From assembly GCA_023213315.1 (NCBI GenBank), contig JAKCPI010008029.1, positions 1 through 64,000 on the forward strand: a DNA stretch of 64,000 bases, written 5' to 3'. The stretch comes from Euborellia annulipes. Its lineage: Eukaryota > Arthropoda > Insecta > Dermaptera > Anisolabididae. The first letter of the stretch is position 1; the number at the start of each line of letters is the position of its first letter. Positions 1 to 14,900 of this stretch are shown one piece after another. The notes under the pieces are model-generated. The model was given only the letters and a program-made list of their open reading frames with translations. It was not told the origin of the DNA and did not search any database. The translations under genes and the position numbers were made by a program.

Positions 1-2439
1 TAATAAAAACGAAATCTCACAAAAGCGTGCATTTGACCTATTTGAAAACATATTATTTATTTGCAATTGACAATTTTATAAATTAATTCATAATATATTC
101 TCAAATTACAAACAAAGTTATAAACAATTTTTATAATATTTACATCTGGGCGTCTACATTATTTAAGATGGACAAATATACATTACTAAGGCCAATACAA
201 TCAGTCTGATAGTCAGAGGCGTACCGAGGCAGTTGGGGGCCTGGGGCGGCACTAGAAGATGGGGCCTTATATTGAATTTTTTTTTGGGGGAGTGCTCATC
301 TTTAAATATCCCTCTCCTCCATACACAAAAAGTATTTTTTAAATACCGTATATCCCTGAACCCCAAGGGCCCCGGGGCCTCTCAAAGGGAAATTTTTATT
401 AAATTTTGTTTTTACTTGAGCCCTGAGGGCCCCGGGGCCTCTCAAAGGGAAATTTTTATTAAATTTTGTTTTTACTTGAGCCCCAAGGGCCCCGGGGCCT
501 CTCAAAGAGAAATTTTCATTAAATTTTGTTTTTATTTGAGCCCTGAGGGCCCCGGGGCTTCTCAAAGGGAAATTTTTATTAAATTTTGTTTTTACTTGAG
601 CCCTGAGGGCCCCGGGGCCTCTCAAAGAGAAATTTCATTAAATTTTGTTTTTACTTGAGCCCTGAGGGCCCCGGGGCCTCTCAAAGAGAAATTTTCATTA
701 AATTTTGTTTTTATTTGAGCCCTGAGGGCCCCGGGGCCTCTCAAAGAGAAATTTTCATTAAATTTTGTTTTTACTTGAGCCCCAAGGGCCCCGGGGCCTC
801 TCAAAGGGAAATTTTTATTAAATTTTGTTTTTATTTGAGCCCTGAGGGCCCCGGGGCCTCTCAAAGGGAAATTTTCATTAAATTTTGGTTTTATTTGAGC
901 CCTGAGGGCCCCAGGGCTTCTCAAGGAAATTTTCATTAAATTTTGTTTTTATTTGAGCCCTGAGGGCCCCGGGGCTTCTCAAAGGGAAATTTTCATTAAA
1001 TTTTGCTTTTATTTGAGCCCTGAGGCGCCCGGGGCTGAAAGTTTAAAGCCCTATGTTCATAAGTTTTTATTAAATTTTCCCATTTTTACTTGAGCCCTGA
1101 GGGCCCCGGGGCCTCTCAAAGGGAAATTCCTTTATTAAACATTTTTTTTTTTTCAACAAGCCACTTCAGTACCAACTTATTTATATTTATTTTGATAAAC
1201 AATTCAATATTCGGAAATGTTTTATTTAATTATTAAAAAAAAAAAAATGATTTATTAAACCCCCTCTTCGCAGGGCCCAATCAGAATTTGATGGAATCCT
1301 CACGTAGATGCGTTTTACATTGCGACTGGCATTCACAATTCGAAAAACGTCTTTTTAATTAAAATATAGGATTCATTTGGGATGTCATAAATTGAAAAAT
1401 CATTTCACTGGCCACTTTTGTGACAAAAGCTTTTTTTTTTTTTAAATATTTATCAAAGTAAATGACATATTTTAATTGATATACAAATTGAATATTTTTG
1501 TTTTATTTCTCTGATAGATTGAGATTGAGAAACTTAATTATTTTTTATTATAAAACAAAAATATTTTATCGAAACCTTTTTTTTTTTTTTTTTTTTGAGA
1601 GACAAAAGTGATAATTTCGATAATAAAAGGAGAGAACATTAGCAACTTTTCAATTTTATGTTGGCAACATCTTCAGGCTTATTAAATCATAGAAATTTAA
1701 TAAATTGTTGGCATAAGAATATCCCTGAGAATAAAATTGCCAAATATATTTGTGTGTATTGTATAAATTGTGTGCTGTGCGACCAATCCCACCAGATTAC
1801 TCCCCCCACCCCGAGAAACTCCTCTGCATCCCCCACTGTGGGTGCATAAGGTTCAAATACCTATGCTGATGGTAATTTTCATATAAATTTAATAAGCCTA
1901 AAAGATTCGTTCTTTATTCCTTTCTACTTGTAATTTGATGTTGATAGAGCTCAAACCAGAGTGTTAGTACTTGCTTAATGACCACGAATTACCTGAGTTA
2001 ATACTGGTATTTGTTATTTTGCAAATATATCAGTTTTTGCCCATTTTATTAATCGACCTTTAAGAAGAAAAGTTATTAGAGTAATATTATGACCACCTAC
2101 ATACATCATGAGCCATTTAGACATTTACTAAATATAAATAAATCGACGCCTCGAGCGCCCTTTCAAACAAACCTTGTTGCGCGAGATCACAATCGAATGA
2201 CAGTTTGTAAATCTGATTGAAATGACGTTACCGTTTAGTTGAAGAGATCTAACCTACGTCCTTTAATTCTGCTAAATCCTTCCCATTTTTCTTCTTTCTC
2301 AATTTCGATACGAGATAAGAAAAGTGTTAGGCTCAAATCCTGAAATCTCACATTTAGTATTATCAGAGTTTGGGGTCGTAAATTCAAAAAATTTGTAATA
2401 TTTTCAGCATAACTAATTTAATAAATTTTTATTTTCCAG
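1..2439 (+). other. Upstream PDE1 intron (partial)
   Basis: This is non-coding sequence before the first visible PDE1 exon, ending in the acceptor TTTTCCAG. It carries a 60-bp minisatellite and, around 1765-1800, a half copy of the palindrome that ends the R1 repeat family (motif GTGCTGTGCGACC then CACCAGATT). The rest is AT-rich with poly-T tracts and I see no conserved gene. It is called intron because the exon at 2440 begins inside a codon, so earlier exons must exist upstream. Confidence 0.75.
361..1127. repeat. 60-bp minisatellite, about 13 units
   Basis: The unit is about 60 bp: a GC-rich palindromic core (GGGCCCCGGGGCC), then CTCAAAGGGAAATT, then an AT-rich half ending TTTTTACTTGAGCCC. 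Most units stay in exact 60-bp register; one is 59 bp and the unit near 1016-1090 is degenerate with an insertion. Because 60 is divisible by 3, long open frames appear on both strands as an artefact. The left flank (around 217, CAGAGGCGTACCGAGG) resembles a short DNA-transposon end, so the array may have expanded inside such an element; no matching right end was found. Confidence 0.93.
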
Positions 2440-2617
2440 ATCAACCTGAGTGTAGCTCAGGGAGTGGAGCTCTCACAATCGTACGCCGTTGCTCAGGCAA
2501 ATGCAAAAAGACATCTGATGGCGTCATCACCCACGAAGATGACGTCCCTGAGGCCCTGGACACGGACAGCCTGCCGGCCGTGGACACACCTGATGCCTGC
2601 GACAAGGCAGCTCTCAG
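2440..2617 (+). CDS. Pde1c: PDE1 coding exon A (variable N-terminal linker)
   Basis: The exon lies between acceptor TTTTCCAG and donor GTGAGT. It enters two bases into a codon, encodes 58 full residues and ends with AG, the first two bases of an Arg codon. The peptide is acidic and Ser/Asp-rich (EDDVPEALDTDSLPAVDTP) with a basic Cys-rich patch (RRCSGKCKK), and ends DKAAL, leading into the calmodulin-binding helix. A different reading frame is also open across it from 2464, but only this frame joins the next exon as a PDE1 protein. The linker is poorly conserved in the family, so the call rests on the splice signals and the frame-correct join. Confidence 0.85.
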
Positions 2618-5600
2618 GTGAGTACTTCAATCATTTTCTCTTTAAAGTGAACATGAAAGAGGAGTTTTGAAGCAATAAATGAGTTGGTCATTTGGGTTGC
2701 ATACCAGTTTTTTTTTTTTTTTTCGCATTGATTTTAGGAATGTTTCTTGAATTCTCTTGTCTTGATTCTAGGAGCCTAGAAATAATTTAAAATTAGGCCT
2801 ACATACATACCATTACAACACCTAAGTAGATGTTTCGGTTTCCGTAGAGAGTATCTTCCATCCTGTCAAGCTCATCTCTCTTTAAATAAAAACAAAATCA
2901 AAACTTTAACATTAATAAAGTTTTATGTTACAAAGGAAGTGAGAGACAGAGTTCACTTTTAAATAAATAGAATGTTATTCTCGCATTGCGGTTGTTTGAT
3001 CCTTTGTTCTGGTTATCGGACTTTGCTAATGAGCTCTGAGCAATCAATGATCAGGTCAATCTCATTTGATGGAGCCATCCCTCTCACGTGTCCTTCTCTC
3101 TCCCGATGGAATTAGAGCTATAAGGGATTCCAAACCCTCTAAGGAATGTTTATTATGTTGCTCTATTTTGATCATACTAGTATTATAATTTACCAAAAAA
3201 TTATACATAATTTTCATTAGAGGTCATTGACTGATCATTCACTTAAATTATTGTTAATGGCTTGTGAGACTTCATAAACTAGAAAGGGTCATAAATTAAT
3301 TAGTATTCCCATTTTATGAAAATTATTTTGTTTTATGACTTGACTATTTATGAGCCTCGCTCTTTACTTTCTTATACTAGAATAATTATAATAAAAATAT
3401 TGCGGTTGCTCTGAGATTTTTTTGAATTTACTACTTGTATGATGTAGGCCCTATATAATTAATTTCAATTTCACTTTTGATAGAGGTAAAAAATTATTCT
3501 TCTAAGTGTAAATCCTTCTTCCGTGTAATTGATCTGAGGCCTTTAATCCCCACTCCAGAGGGATTTAGGATTAGACGTAATATTGATGCACTTTTTCAGT
3601 TTTTTTCGATTTTCTCAAAATTCGCTCAAACAATTTTTTTTTTTATTAATTAAAAAATCAATTATTTTTTAGATTCTCTTTAAAATGTATATTCTCATTT
3701 TGTCATTGAAATCTTCTGAAGAACACAACTTTCGATTACCGAAGGTAAAAGAAAGTTGTGTGCTGTGCGACAGTCACACCAGATTTTCTAAAGAAAAGAT
3801 TCTAATAAAATGGTTTTGCCTGTTTAATATAAGATGTTGCCACATAAAGTTATCAATACAGTATTAAGAGAGGTAAAGGAAAAGATTTTAAATTTTCCAC
3901 CCTTCTTACGTCTTAAGTTTTATAATGAGAAAATTTAAAAAATGTCCTAAAACCTGTTCTAAAAATTCGTCAAACATTTTTTTTCTTTCCATAATATTTC
4001 TTTATCTATACAATTATTTAAAACGAAATCTTCAAAAGGATCATCCTTCTTCGTGAGTTAATTTCATGGAGTTACTGAAATGACGACTAAAAGCCCTTTC
4101 TATAATAATAATAAATTCAATTCCGCCTCTGCTTTAACTTATATCATTCATAATCACATAATAAGCACAGCCAACGCATTTTCTGATGTTTCCTTTTGAA
4201 TTTTTTTTTTTTTTTTTTTTTTTGAATTTCACTGAATATTTAATAAATGTATGGATTCGTGAAAAAAGCTTTTTTAATAATATGATGAATTAAATTTCAG
4301 AAAATATAGATCAGAATAAAAAAAAAATCTAAAATTAAATAATTTAAATTAATTCTTCTACATGCTGGTGGCTGAAAGGGCGTAAAAAAATTTATTTTTC
4401 CTTTTTATTAAAATATTTGAATTTGATTATTTTATTAAGCTACCAGCATTCGCTCCCCATTCAGAGACTGGCTTTTTTTATTAATAAATAGACTTTTTTA
4501 ATATCTTGAACGTAGGCGCTCAGCCCGCTAAGATTAATAATATTCATTTTTTTCAATATTTTTTCCAATATTTAAAATTAAACCTAACTAATCAAATTTG
4601 TCCAATTCCAAATATAAAAGGAATCGGGTAATTTTATGCATTTGATTGAAAGATTTCATTCAGTCATTTTAGAATTACGAGGCCCTTTTTTATTATTATG
4701 TTCTTTATCCGTAATCTCTATCATTTTTTACCTTTTTAATTTAAAAAAAAAATTCGTCCCTTTATTCAATACATCAACTTCCACAACGTATCATTTTTAA
4801 TTAAAAACTGTACTGTTGGTGTAAGATAATAAGGTGGCTTTATTAAGAGAAATTAGCTTTATTAATTAATTCAAATGAAAGGAGGACGTCTCCATTTAAA
4901 TGACGTTGGAATTTCTTGAATGTCTAATTAAAACTGTTTTAATATTTTTTTATAAAAACTATGAGGTTTATTTTAGAGAGAAAAATATAGCCTACGTTTA
5001 CATTAACAATATATGATTAATTGATTTAGTCATCACGATGATTATTATTACAAATAAAAGACATTTTTGGGCATAAATCGAGGTTTATTTTAGCAATTAA
5101 TATTTCAAAAAGTGTTATTAATTACATTAAAATACAACATTTCAGTCAGATGCATTTACTATGAACAATTAATACTAACTGAGGGTTTGTGTTATTTACA
5201 TGCTTGGCTAACTTCGCCTCGCTTACATTCGTAGCCAACTTCACTTTGAAGTTAGCCATGCATGTAAATAACACCAAAACCATAGTTAGTGTTCATTGTT
5301 TAAAGTGATTGCATCTACCAGGCTGCAGAATCATCACCCAAAACTTTCGAAGCGAAGTTAGCTACAAATATTAACGAGGCGAAGTTAGTCACATATATAA
5401 ATAACCCCAAACCTTCAGTGTTCATTATTGTTTTCAACTTACTAAAAGTTTAGCTCCCACCCGCCTATCTTGTTCCAACAATAGAAAAACATATGGGCAA
5501 AAATTTAGCTTAATCGGATAGCTGCGAGGCGACCCTCATCGACCATGAAGTTTTGAAATTTTCGTTCAGAAGGTCATATTTTCATATATTTTTTTTTTTA

Positions 5601-5957
5601 GTTATTTTATTTTCTGGCAGATAACAATAACATTTTCCTAACAGAAAAGAAGAAAATTAAAAACAATTTATTTTGCAGATCGTTGCCGAAAACCGTAAAA
5701 ATTACCCAACTGATACTAAATCTTCTCTTAAAAAAAAAATAATATTCAATTTTTGTTCGTTCACATATGTGTTTTGATTGTATACAAAGTATTGTTCTAA
5801 ATAAAATCTTTCCTTTAAAGAAAATTGTAGCTTTATTACAAAAAACATATTTTCAAAATGTTCAATGAACATCGTTCATGTTATTTCAAGGATTGTTCCA
5901 ACTTCAAGGCGTTTGAGGGTCTTCTAGTAGTTGTCCGATTCAAGTGAAACTATGTAC

Positions 5958-5995
<38 letters not shown>

Positions 5996-8900
5996 TGGAA
6001 TAAGATTAGGGGATGTGAGCAGCAAAACTTTGACTTTTGGAAAATACTCCTATAGCTAAGGGCCACCCTAGTGTTCATTGTTCAAAGTAAATACATCTAC
6101 CTGATGATGGCTGCAGAACTAGCAGCTCAATAATTATATTTTTTTGTAAATTAATAACACTTTTTTGTATTATTATTTATGCCAAAAAATACATTTTTTT
6201 AAAAATGTTATTTAAGATCTTTTTCGGTGTCGGAGGCCATTTATTTAATTTTATTGGAAACCAATTAAAATGGCTTATTTCAAATGTGATAACATATTTG
6301 GAGTAAAATTGAATTTTTTTCTTTTTATCATTTCGCCATTTATATTTCATATCTTTTGGGTAGATATAGGCCAAATTTCGACTTTATTTTCTTTTAATTA
6401 CTTATTTTCTATTAAATTTATTTTCTTAATATAGCGTAATTTTCTTTTATGGTTCTTTGCCAAAAAACTACGACAGATTCAATGGACTACAAGTAAATTT
6501 GTATTTCTCTTTGAAAAGGTCGAAATTTTTCAATAGTTATGATGAATGAACTCCATTTTGGTAAAAGCAGATAAATCCTTGAAAAAGAAAGATAAATGAT
6601 TTCTTTCAATGGAGAACAAAATGTTATCTGAAAAAAAGCTAAAAATTACTGAATGGCGTTGGGGGTTTCTTTTCTTTTCTTTTTTTTTATTCTTTTCTAA
6701 AGCAATGGACCTCTTTTTTTCAATTAAAAGATATTGAACCAACCTTGAATAGTCAAAATAGAAGGTTAATTTTTTATTTATAAAAGTGCATCTTTTTTTC
6801 TGGCTATTAAATTTGATTGGCTGATTCGGTTTTTGTTAATTTCTTACTGTATACAACGTTTTGACTCCTTATCAAAGAATAAATTCGGATCCCACATTTT
6901 GTTCCCTAGAAGCTATAAAATAGTTTTATTGGTGTAGGTCGAGGATCCGGTGATCTGGTGCAATGAACCAGCCTATGCCCCGTGAAGGCTGGAGATCCTG
7001 GGTTCGATTCCCAGAGATCATGGGATATTTGGCCTCGCCAATAAATAACCCTCAGTTTTGTTAGATCTATAAAATAGTTTTTCTGCCAAGTTGAATAGAA
7101 TATAATTAACTTATGTAAATTTTTCAGAGTCCTGAGCATTTTTTAACCTTAGATTTTATTATATCAAAAAAGAGTAAAAAAAAAAATCTATTTGGAAGGA
7201 AGAGTCAAGTTGGAAAGATAAGGGAGCACAAAAAATCTTAAATAACACCAAATAATACCAGTCAATGTCCTGCTATAATTTTCCTATTTATGAATAATCA
7301 AATTTCATCTTCCCACTTAGCTAGCCTAAGGTCACCTATCCATCAATGTTTGACCGAATGTTCAATTTCGCCCAGGAGCATATGTTAAAGTTTAATAATA
7401 TTGGCAATATAGATAACAATAGAGAGGCAATCCATTCGCAGAGGCCACATCAAATAAAGCAGCCTTCCAAAAACCATATACATACATTTTACATGTTATG
7501 TTTTACCAAATGAACACCGTGTATGTAGATTGAATAATAGGCGATTATTCGAGGGGTTGTTGTTGTTATTGATGCCTGAAGGGCGCTTAAGGACAAAGGA
7601 TATTTGCGCTATACGTGCTGGGATTATTCGGTTAGTGGTTTACCCATGCAAAACTTCCCCGGCCAGTCACGGTTTGTGTATCCTACCACACATACACATT
7701 CATGAATTCATAAAAAGGTTTCATTTAATTAAGCATTTGCTAAATTTTTTATCGTTTTTCATTTTTTTTTCTCAATTAAAATATCAATTTGTTATGTTTT
7801 AAAAATTCAAACCAATTGAAAAAAATTTTGTTTTTAATTTCTAAAGATATCATAAAAGAGAAAAATAATTTTCCGCTTTTGGATGATAAAATTTGCATAC
7901 TACAAACATTTGAACTAATAAACTTAAATGGTTAATTCTATCAAGTCTCTTGAAATTTTATTCTAAAGCGAAAGTAGAAATAAGAAAGAAAGGGTAAAAA
8001 AATTCACACTCAGAAGCTCGCTTCTGAGTATGTGGATAGCGACCACGAGTTACCCTAGCTAAAGGCGGCTACACACGTAAATGCAAACTTGACAATCATG
8101 CATGTGCAATCTTTTTGTACAAGCATGCACAAATTCTCTTCGGCACCACACGGCACAAGCATGCTTTAAAACTGCTTATGCCAAAAATTAACCTAAAAAT
8201 GTCAAACTTATTTACAAATTTATTCGAAGATAACAAGAAATACTCACTTTCATTAAACAGACACAATAAATATTAATATTTAAATTAAAATACTATATAG
8301 ACCATTAAATAAATATCAAATGTCAAGACGTCTATAAAATGGCAGAGAGTTTACTTGCGCAAATATGCTTGTGCATGATTAAAATTTAATCTAGCATCAA
8401 GCGGCTTGCACAATTAAAATGCTTGCTCAAAATTCTCCTACAGACGCTACAGTTTGCTTGTACAAATAGATTGCACATGCATACTTGTCAAGTTTGCAGT
8501 TATGTGTGTAGCCGCCTTAAGACTGGCATTTCTTTCTTCTTAATGTCAGTTTCCTTCTCTGTCTCCCATCAAGCGTCAGGCTTTAGGGTGTGCTAATTAT
8601 TTAGTAGCCACTATTTTTAAATTTATTAAATAATTATTTATTTCATTTTGAAGAAAGGCCTTCCTGAATTCATTTTTACTCATCTTCAGATTCCTTATTT
8701 GTCATTATAACAAGTCTGATTTAATAAATTTGATTTTTTCTCTAGAGAGTGAGAGATTTTCTAACTTCGTTATATAGTTTATACTTTATTTTTAAATTTC
8801 ATTTGTATTCTATATATTCTCGTTTCAACATCGATTTAAGTTGAAGATACACTTCGGTTGTTTTTTTTTTTTTTCAAATTTTCATTTTAATAATATTCCT

Positions 8901-11900
8901 ATTTATTTATTGCTCAAGACATATAGGAAAAAAACATGCTTTTAGAAGTCCAATTCGAATTCAAAATATGTTTTGCTTTAATAACCTTTTTAGATATCAA
9001 AAAAAAAAAAAAAAAAAAAAAACGTCTCTTGTTTCTTTTAATAAGAAAAATAACTTTCTGGATTATATAGCTACATGTATAGGGAATATCTTTTTTTACA
9101 AGAATAAATTTAAATAATTAAGTTTATATATTTATTTTTATAACACTTTTAGAATTAAATTAAAAAATTTCTAAAATAGGTCATAATATCGCCTTTAAAA
9201 AAATATTCTGGTGAATATTATGTTCTATCACAATAAAATACAGTTCCTCTAGGGGAAGGGGGATATTTTAATTGTGTGGGGACCTTTCATGTCGGAGACT
9301 TCTACATTTAAAGAGCATCTAAAAAATTAGTGATTTGCGAATTTTTTTCTACGTGCCAGTAAAATTTTCAAACCTTCCACGCGTGCCATAGATTTGCTAC
9401 CATATTCAAAGTCATTTTTTAGGATATATAAACTTTTTGAATTTGCGGCCCTTTTTGTTGAGACTTCAGATCTCCACAGCTTAGCCTTCTTTAATCAGGA
9501 TGTTCTATATAGAGAAATTATTTCTTTCAAAGGAGGGGGGAACATGCCCTAGATATGTTTAGAGGCCTATTCTGATATGAGAAGATATTCCCTGATTATT
9601 ATTAATATTTATCCATATCTGTTTTATGCCCCCCAAGAGCCGACTTAGTCTTTTATCTCCTATCACTATGCATGATGATGGGGCTCTGGGAATTACAATT
9701 ACGATATAATGCTTTCGATAATCTGGGCAACCATTAACAAAACCAAGGTATACCCCCCCCCCCCCCCAAGGTAAACCAAAGCAAGGCATTTCCATTCCAG
9801 TAAAAAGTTATTTACGAGCCATTTCAGTTAATTGTTAGTACTACGTATCTAATTTAGTTAATGTGTTTATTCATTAAGTCTGATGGATGAAAATTAAATA
9901 AAGTAGCTTAAATAAAAGAAAAATCTAGCTCTATTCGTTATTTTCATTTCAAAACTAAAAAAATGCCATTTTTCCGTAAATTTTATGTGTATGCGTTTTC
10001 CCCTGTTCGCCTTCCTTTTTCGCATGTCTCAGTCCCATTTAGAATGGTCGGCAAGAGAATCAAAAAGACATATTTTCTTTTACTCTCTTTGGCACCCCCA
10101 TAGGTGACCTGATATTTTTTTACGATTTTTTTAAATTATTCAACAAAAGTAATTATTTCTTATTTTAAATTCAAAATATTTTTTTGAGAGTGTAAAAATC
10201 AAATCTCTTTAGCATATCAAAGGAAAAAAAAATAATTTATTATTTGTCTCTTGCAAAGATAATGTTTTGTCTTTTGTGAAGAGAAAGACAAATCTTTTCT
10301 GTTTGTTTTCCTCTTTTCTCTTTGAATTTACTCCCAAGTCGAATACAACATAAAAAAATATGAGAGTAACAAATTTGTTGACAGGAGAGAATCAACTTGG
10401 TAAAATAATGAAAGATATTTATAATTAAAATCGAATGCGATTTAGAAATAAAACTCGCTCTGGCATTTTCGGATTAATAAATAAATACTGTTGACTTTAA
10501 ACAGGAAAAATGAAAAAAAATCGACTTAACTTCTTATATAAAAAAAATTAATACTTGAGAAATTTGCTACGCTTTAACAATTTCCAACCTATTAGCATAA
10601 CATCCCTTTTATTTTATAAACAAACAATTGCCATAAATATTTTCTCTGCTTTTAAAACATGTTTGATAAAAATATTCTCACGTATCTTTGACAAAATTAA
10701 GCTCTTTAGTCAACATAGTCCATTTTTACCGCTTCTGGAGCACACGTTGCTTGAATGTAAATATTTACCACCTGCGAACCACGTGTTTGCATAACAATTA
10801 CGTTGAATAGCTGGAATAATAATGGACTTTGCTATTCGTTGTTTAATATGCCGTCTTATTCAAGAATCGAGGGGCGTTGTCAAAGTAAAAAAAAAAAAAC
10901 AAGCCAAGCATTTTTTTTTATGAAATTTTTCCTTCATTATTTTAAACATAGTAGAAGGAACTGACCTATCTCTTCTTCTATCGATCATTCGACTGCTTCA
11001 CAAACAATTCGTTTTCATTATTCATATTTTTTTATCTTGCAAAAATAATAATTTTTCTTTGAAAAGTGGAAAAACAAGTCTACATATTTAGACAAAAAAC
11101 GTAACATACCAAACACTAAAGAAGTGAGACTTCTATGCAAAATTCACCTTCTCGAAAGGAAATTGATCAGATCCATTCAAATGATTTCCAATGAGTAAAC
11201 CATCAAATAAATTTTTTGTGTAGATCTAATAGTGGCTGTGAGATGTATCGATGTCGTGATTTTGATAGATTCACACTTTTTGAGGTCCCCTAAATCCAAA
11301 AAAGTGGTTTTCGCAACATGTTTGTCTGTCTGTGAACAAAATATCTCAAGAGCAATGAGGTTGAAATTTTGTACTTAAGTTAGGCACCCTCCTGGGACGT
11401 GACACGAAGCTTTTGAACAAAATCGGCCAAAAAGTACTGATACTTTACTGATGTAGTTTTTCAGCTTTTTTTTTCGATTTTCTCAAAATTCGCTCAACGA
11501 TTTTGTTTAAAATTCATAAATCAATTATTTTTTAGATGCTCTTTGAAATGTATCTTCTCATTTTGCCGTTGAATATCTTTTGACACATCTCTTGTACTTC
11601 ATAGGAAGGAAAGGAAGCAATGGTTGCCAACAAATATTTTCTATGTTTATAAATTTTATATCTTGAATTATAATATATTTGCGGTGGCTTAAATAAGAAT
11701 GCCTGGACCCCCAAATGATATATTAATTACGATGCGAATGCACCAGGAAGCGGGCAGAGTATTTTCTTTTAATGACTTTTTTTTCTTAAGGTGTTGTTTA
11801 ATTAATTTAACTAACAATCTCTGTTATTAGAGAAGGAAATTATAATTTAATTGTAAAGGTAACTAGACAACTTGAATGTTGTTCGTTCTCTTCGATAAAG

Positions 11901-14900
11901 TACCCACCCACCCACTTGTTCTTACCTGCCCTATTTAGTAATCCTAAAGGACTCAAGTTGGCAAGTTCCCCTCTCAATTCCCGAAACGCCTCTCTCTGGT
12001 GAACCGAACGTGGGTGGAGGAGGAAACGATTGAGGTGCCAGGTCATAAATAAACCATTGCCCGGAACAAAATAAGGGAGAGAGGCCTTTTGATTACTCAC
12101 ATAGAACTAATAACAATCAAGAATATTGACAAGTATCCTACTCACGTCCGAATTATCAAAATTGCCAAAATGATCACCTCCCTTATCGCAGAGAAATTAT
12201 TTACTTAGGCCTATCATTTCTAATAGTTTAATTTAGCATGTTCCTGTTGTTTCTCAGCAGCTCCTTTCCTAGTACAAATTTATTTTACTCCCTCAGAGTG
12301 AGTAATCAAACAAAATTCGGATAATTTTTTTCATACTGGGAATTATTTGCTTTTACATGGTGAAAGGAAATATAGCAAATCAATATCACGCTTTATAAAT
12401 AATATTCAAGTCAAAATGCGCCAATATTGCTTGCTCATCGATTTTAAATGCTACCTAAACATGGACTTGAATCACTTTTTATTAATTAGTAAAAGAAAGT
12501 AGTAAAATTATGCTTCAATATTCGAACAGTTTAGCATATCTACCCCATTTATGGGGTCGTGAAAAAAATATGGATAACATTAATTCATGAAATGAAATGA
12601 AAAAATATTTAATTTTTTTTTTAACTGTCGACGTATCGGTCGTCAAAGAAAACATGTCCTTGGGAATGATTTTTACAGTATCTCAAAATTATTCGATATT
12701 TTTTTTTTATTGAGGTCATCGACCATAGAGTAAAAATACAAAATTTTTACATGACAATTTGTTAAAAGTTCTAGTTATATACCTAAATATTAATACATCT
12801 GAACCATGTATTAATTATTATAAAATTTATAGATCTGATTGCCGGAGGCTTCTCTTATATAGCCTGTATGTTCTGTAGGCGGCGAAAGAGGATTAGTGAC
12901 ATATCTATTTATTTTAATTAGTAGCCAATTCCAATCGAAATAAATATTTTTTCGATTAGACCGATGAAATTTAAAAATTGTTTCTTTCTCTAAATAACAG
13001 AATTGGCTCAATTGTTTTAAATAACTTAAATTTTTGAGACAGCCTCTCTTTTTTTGATCTTCTCTTTCATATATGTATGCTAAATATATAAATATATAAA
13101 AATATAAGGAATAAATTCCCCATTTTACTCTGTTTACAAAATCAAATAGTATTGGATTTTTAAGTATGATATTATCATAATTTTAAAAAAATATGAAGAA
13201 ACAAACCGGGGAGGAAACAATAAATAATAAAATGCATTGCATTTCAAAATAAAGCATTTTATTTATGAATGACTCCAATGCATTCTTTTATAGCATTTTA
13301 ATATTTCATCTCTTTTATTACTATTGGATTTTCGATTCCATTTCAAACAAAACCATTGTTTTAACCTTCACGTGATCCTAAAATGCGTTTTCTTATATTC
13401 TTACAATATCAACAGAAAATTTATTATTAAAAAAAAGATAGTTTAGGCTTAATTAAAGTGAGATATATCACCAAAGAGACAAAATGGAGCGTAATATAAT
13501 CAGATAAAGGTAAAATTCCATTTATAGAATTCATGGATGTATTTATACCTTTACATGTTTAGGGCAACATCGATTTTGTGTTTATTTATTTCCATATTCG
13601 AGAAGTATGGCAAGTTTAGAATTTGGACAGAGGGTCCAGAGAAGGATAGATTTTCTTTTGAAAAGTGTTTTTATAAAATTTTTGTAGAAGTCTTAATTTT
13701 GCCATAAAATTACGAATAGGACTTTTTCTCAAATTTTGAGACTTGGCTTCGCCACCTGGAGTCCCCGTAGCTGGCTTGGACCCGCCTGCGACGGTCCCTC
13801 GCCTTTTTTTTTAACACACTTTTCTCATTCACACTCACACTCACACACATTCATACAGTCTTTTCGGCAACTTAGGCCATTTAAGACTTTAAACGATACT
13901 CGTATGTTTAATATATCTATTGGGGTCCAGGCTTTCTTATTTAAGCCATTTGGTATTCAAATGGCTTAAATAAAATAATCGGACTGCCTGGGGTCCGAAC
14001 CCGTGTATTTTGGTATACGATAACGCAACCTCACAAACCGAGGGCTTCGCATTTTCTTAGTTATGAAAAAAAAATTTTCATTATTATATTCTAATCCAGT
14101 GCCTGCTTGAGGATTTGTTTACATTCATAGAATATATACTATAAATGCAAAGAATATATAAATATTTCTCTATACATTTCCTATGGGAGAAATTGTAACT
14201 TTAAGAATAAACAAAGAGTTAGGAATTGATGAAAATAATGTAGAAGGCCTTAGATATAAAATATTAAAAAAAGGGGAAGTTGCCTAAATAGAGAGTGACA
14301 GGCAGGCAGACGGACATTAGCGATATATATAGATGCTCAGGGGCCCACATCTTGTGGGTACGTGTATGGCGACCACGAGCTACCTGAGCTGGGACTGGCA
14401 GTCCTATTCTTTGCATATCTGCCCCCTCCTTCTACCTATAATATATTTTCAATAGGCGTCACGGGCCGCCCTGTTCTATTCCTTCCCGTCGCAAAAACCC
14501 CATTCCGCTGATCCCGCACTGCGGGAATAAAGCTAGGAAAGAAGAAGAAGATGGAACTTTTTTTTTAATGGATAAAAAATTAATAGAATCAAATTTAGTT
14601 TCAAAGTTTTTTATAAAATTGTCGCATTAAATGAGACTTGACATTTAAAATTTAAATAATTTTTCATGACTTCTTCGCTCATTTAAAAAAAAAAAGATAG
14701 GCTCTTCAAGAGGTTCATTAAACCAGAAAAAGTGAAGAGTTCTTCGAGTCAATTTGTAAATATTTTTTTTTTTTTTTTTTTTTCAAATTAGGCTTTTTCA
14801 AGTTTCGCTTTAACGAATTCAACTAATAGAGACCTTTAATTAAAATAATAAACAAAAGAGCTTATTTTTATTATTCTATGCCCTTGAGATTTATGATAAA

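Noticed and set aside
233..939. Long open frames on both strands with a 20-residue repeat
   Set aside because: They are produced by the 60-bp minisatellite, whose period is a multiple of three; both strands and several frames stay open, and there is no splice or start context.
2464..2670. 68-codon open frame starting MELSQSYAVAQ
   Set aside because: It is another frame of PDE1 exon A; the correct frame is the one that joins to exon B as DKAALRLRYLLRQLERG.
6950..7022. Functional tRNA gene
   Set aside because: The T arm and acceptor are good but the anticodon loop is 11 nt, the D stem is 3 bp and the linker bases are missing; a SINE or pseudogene is more likely.
11840..12100. 86-codon minus-strand frame
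   Set aside because: No recognisable domain, no splice context and no repeat of it elsewhere; length is compatible with chance in this region.
12620..12650. Additional hammerhead-like motif (GACCGATACGTCGAC on minus)
   Set aside because: Only the 3' half is present, GAAA is changed to GATA, and there is no CTGANGA box.
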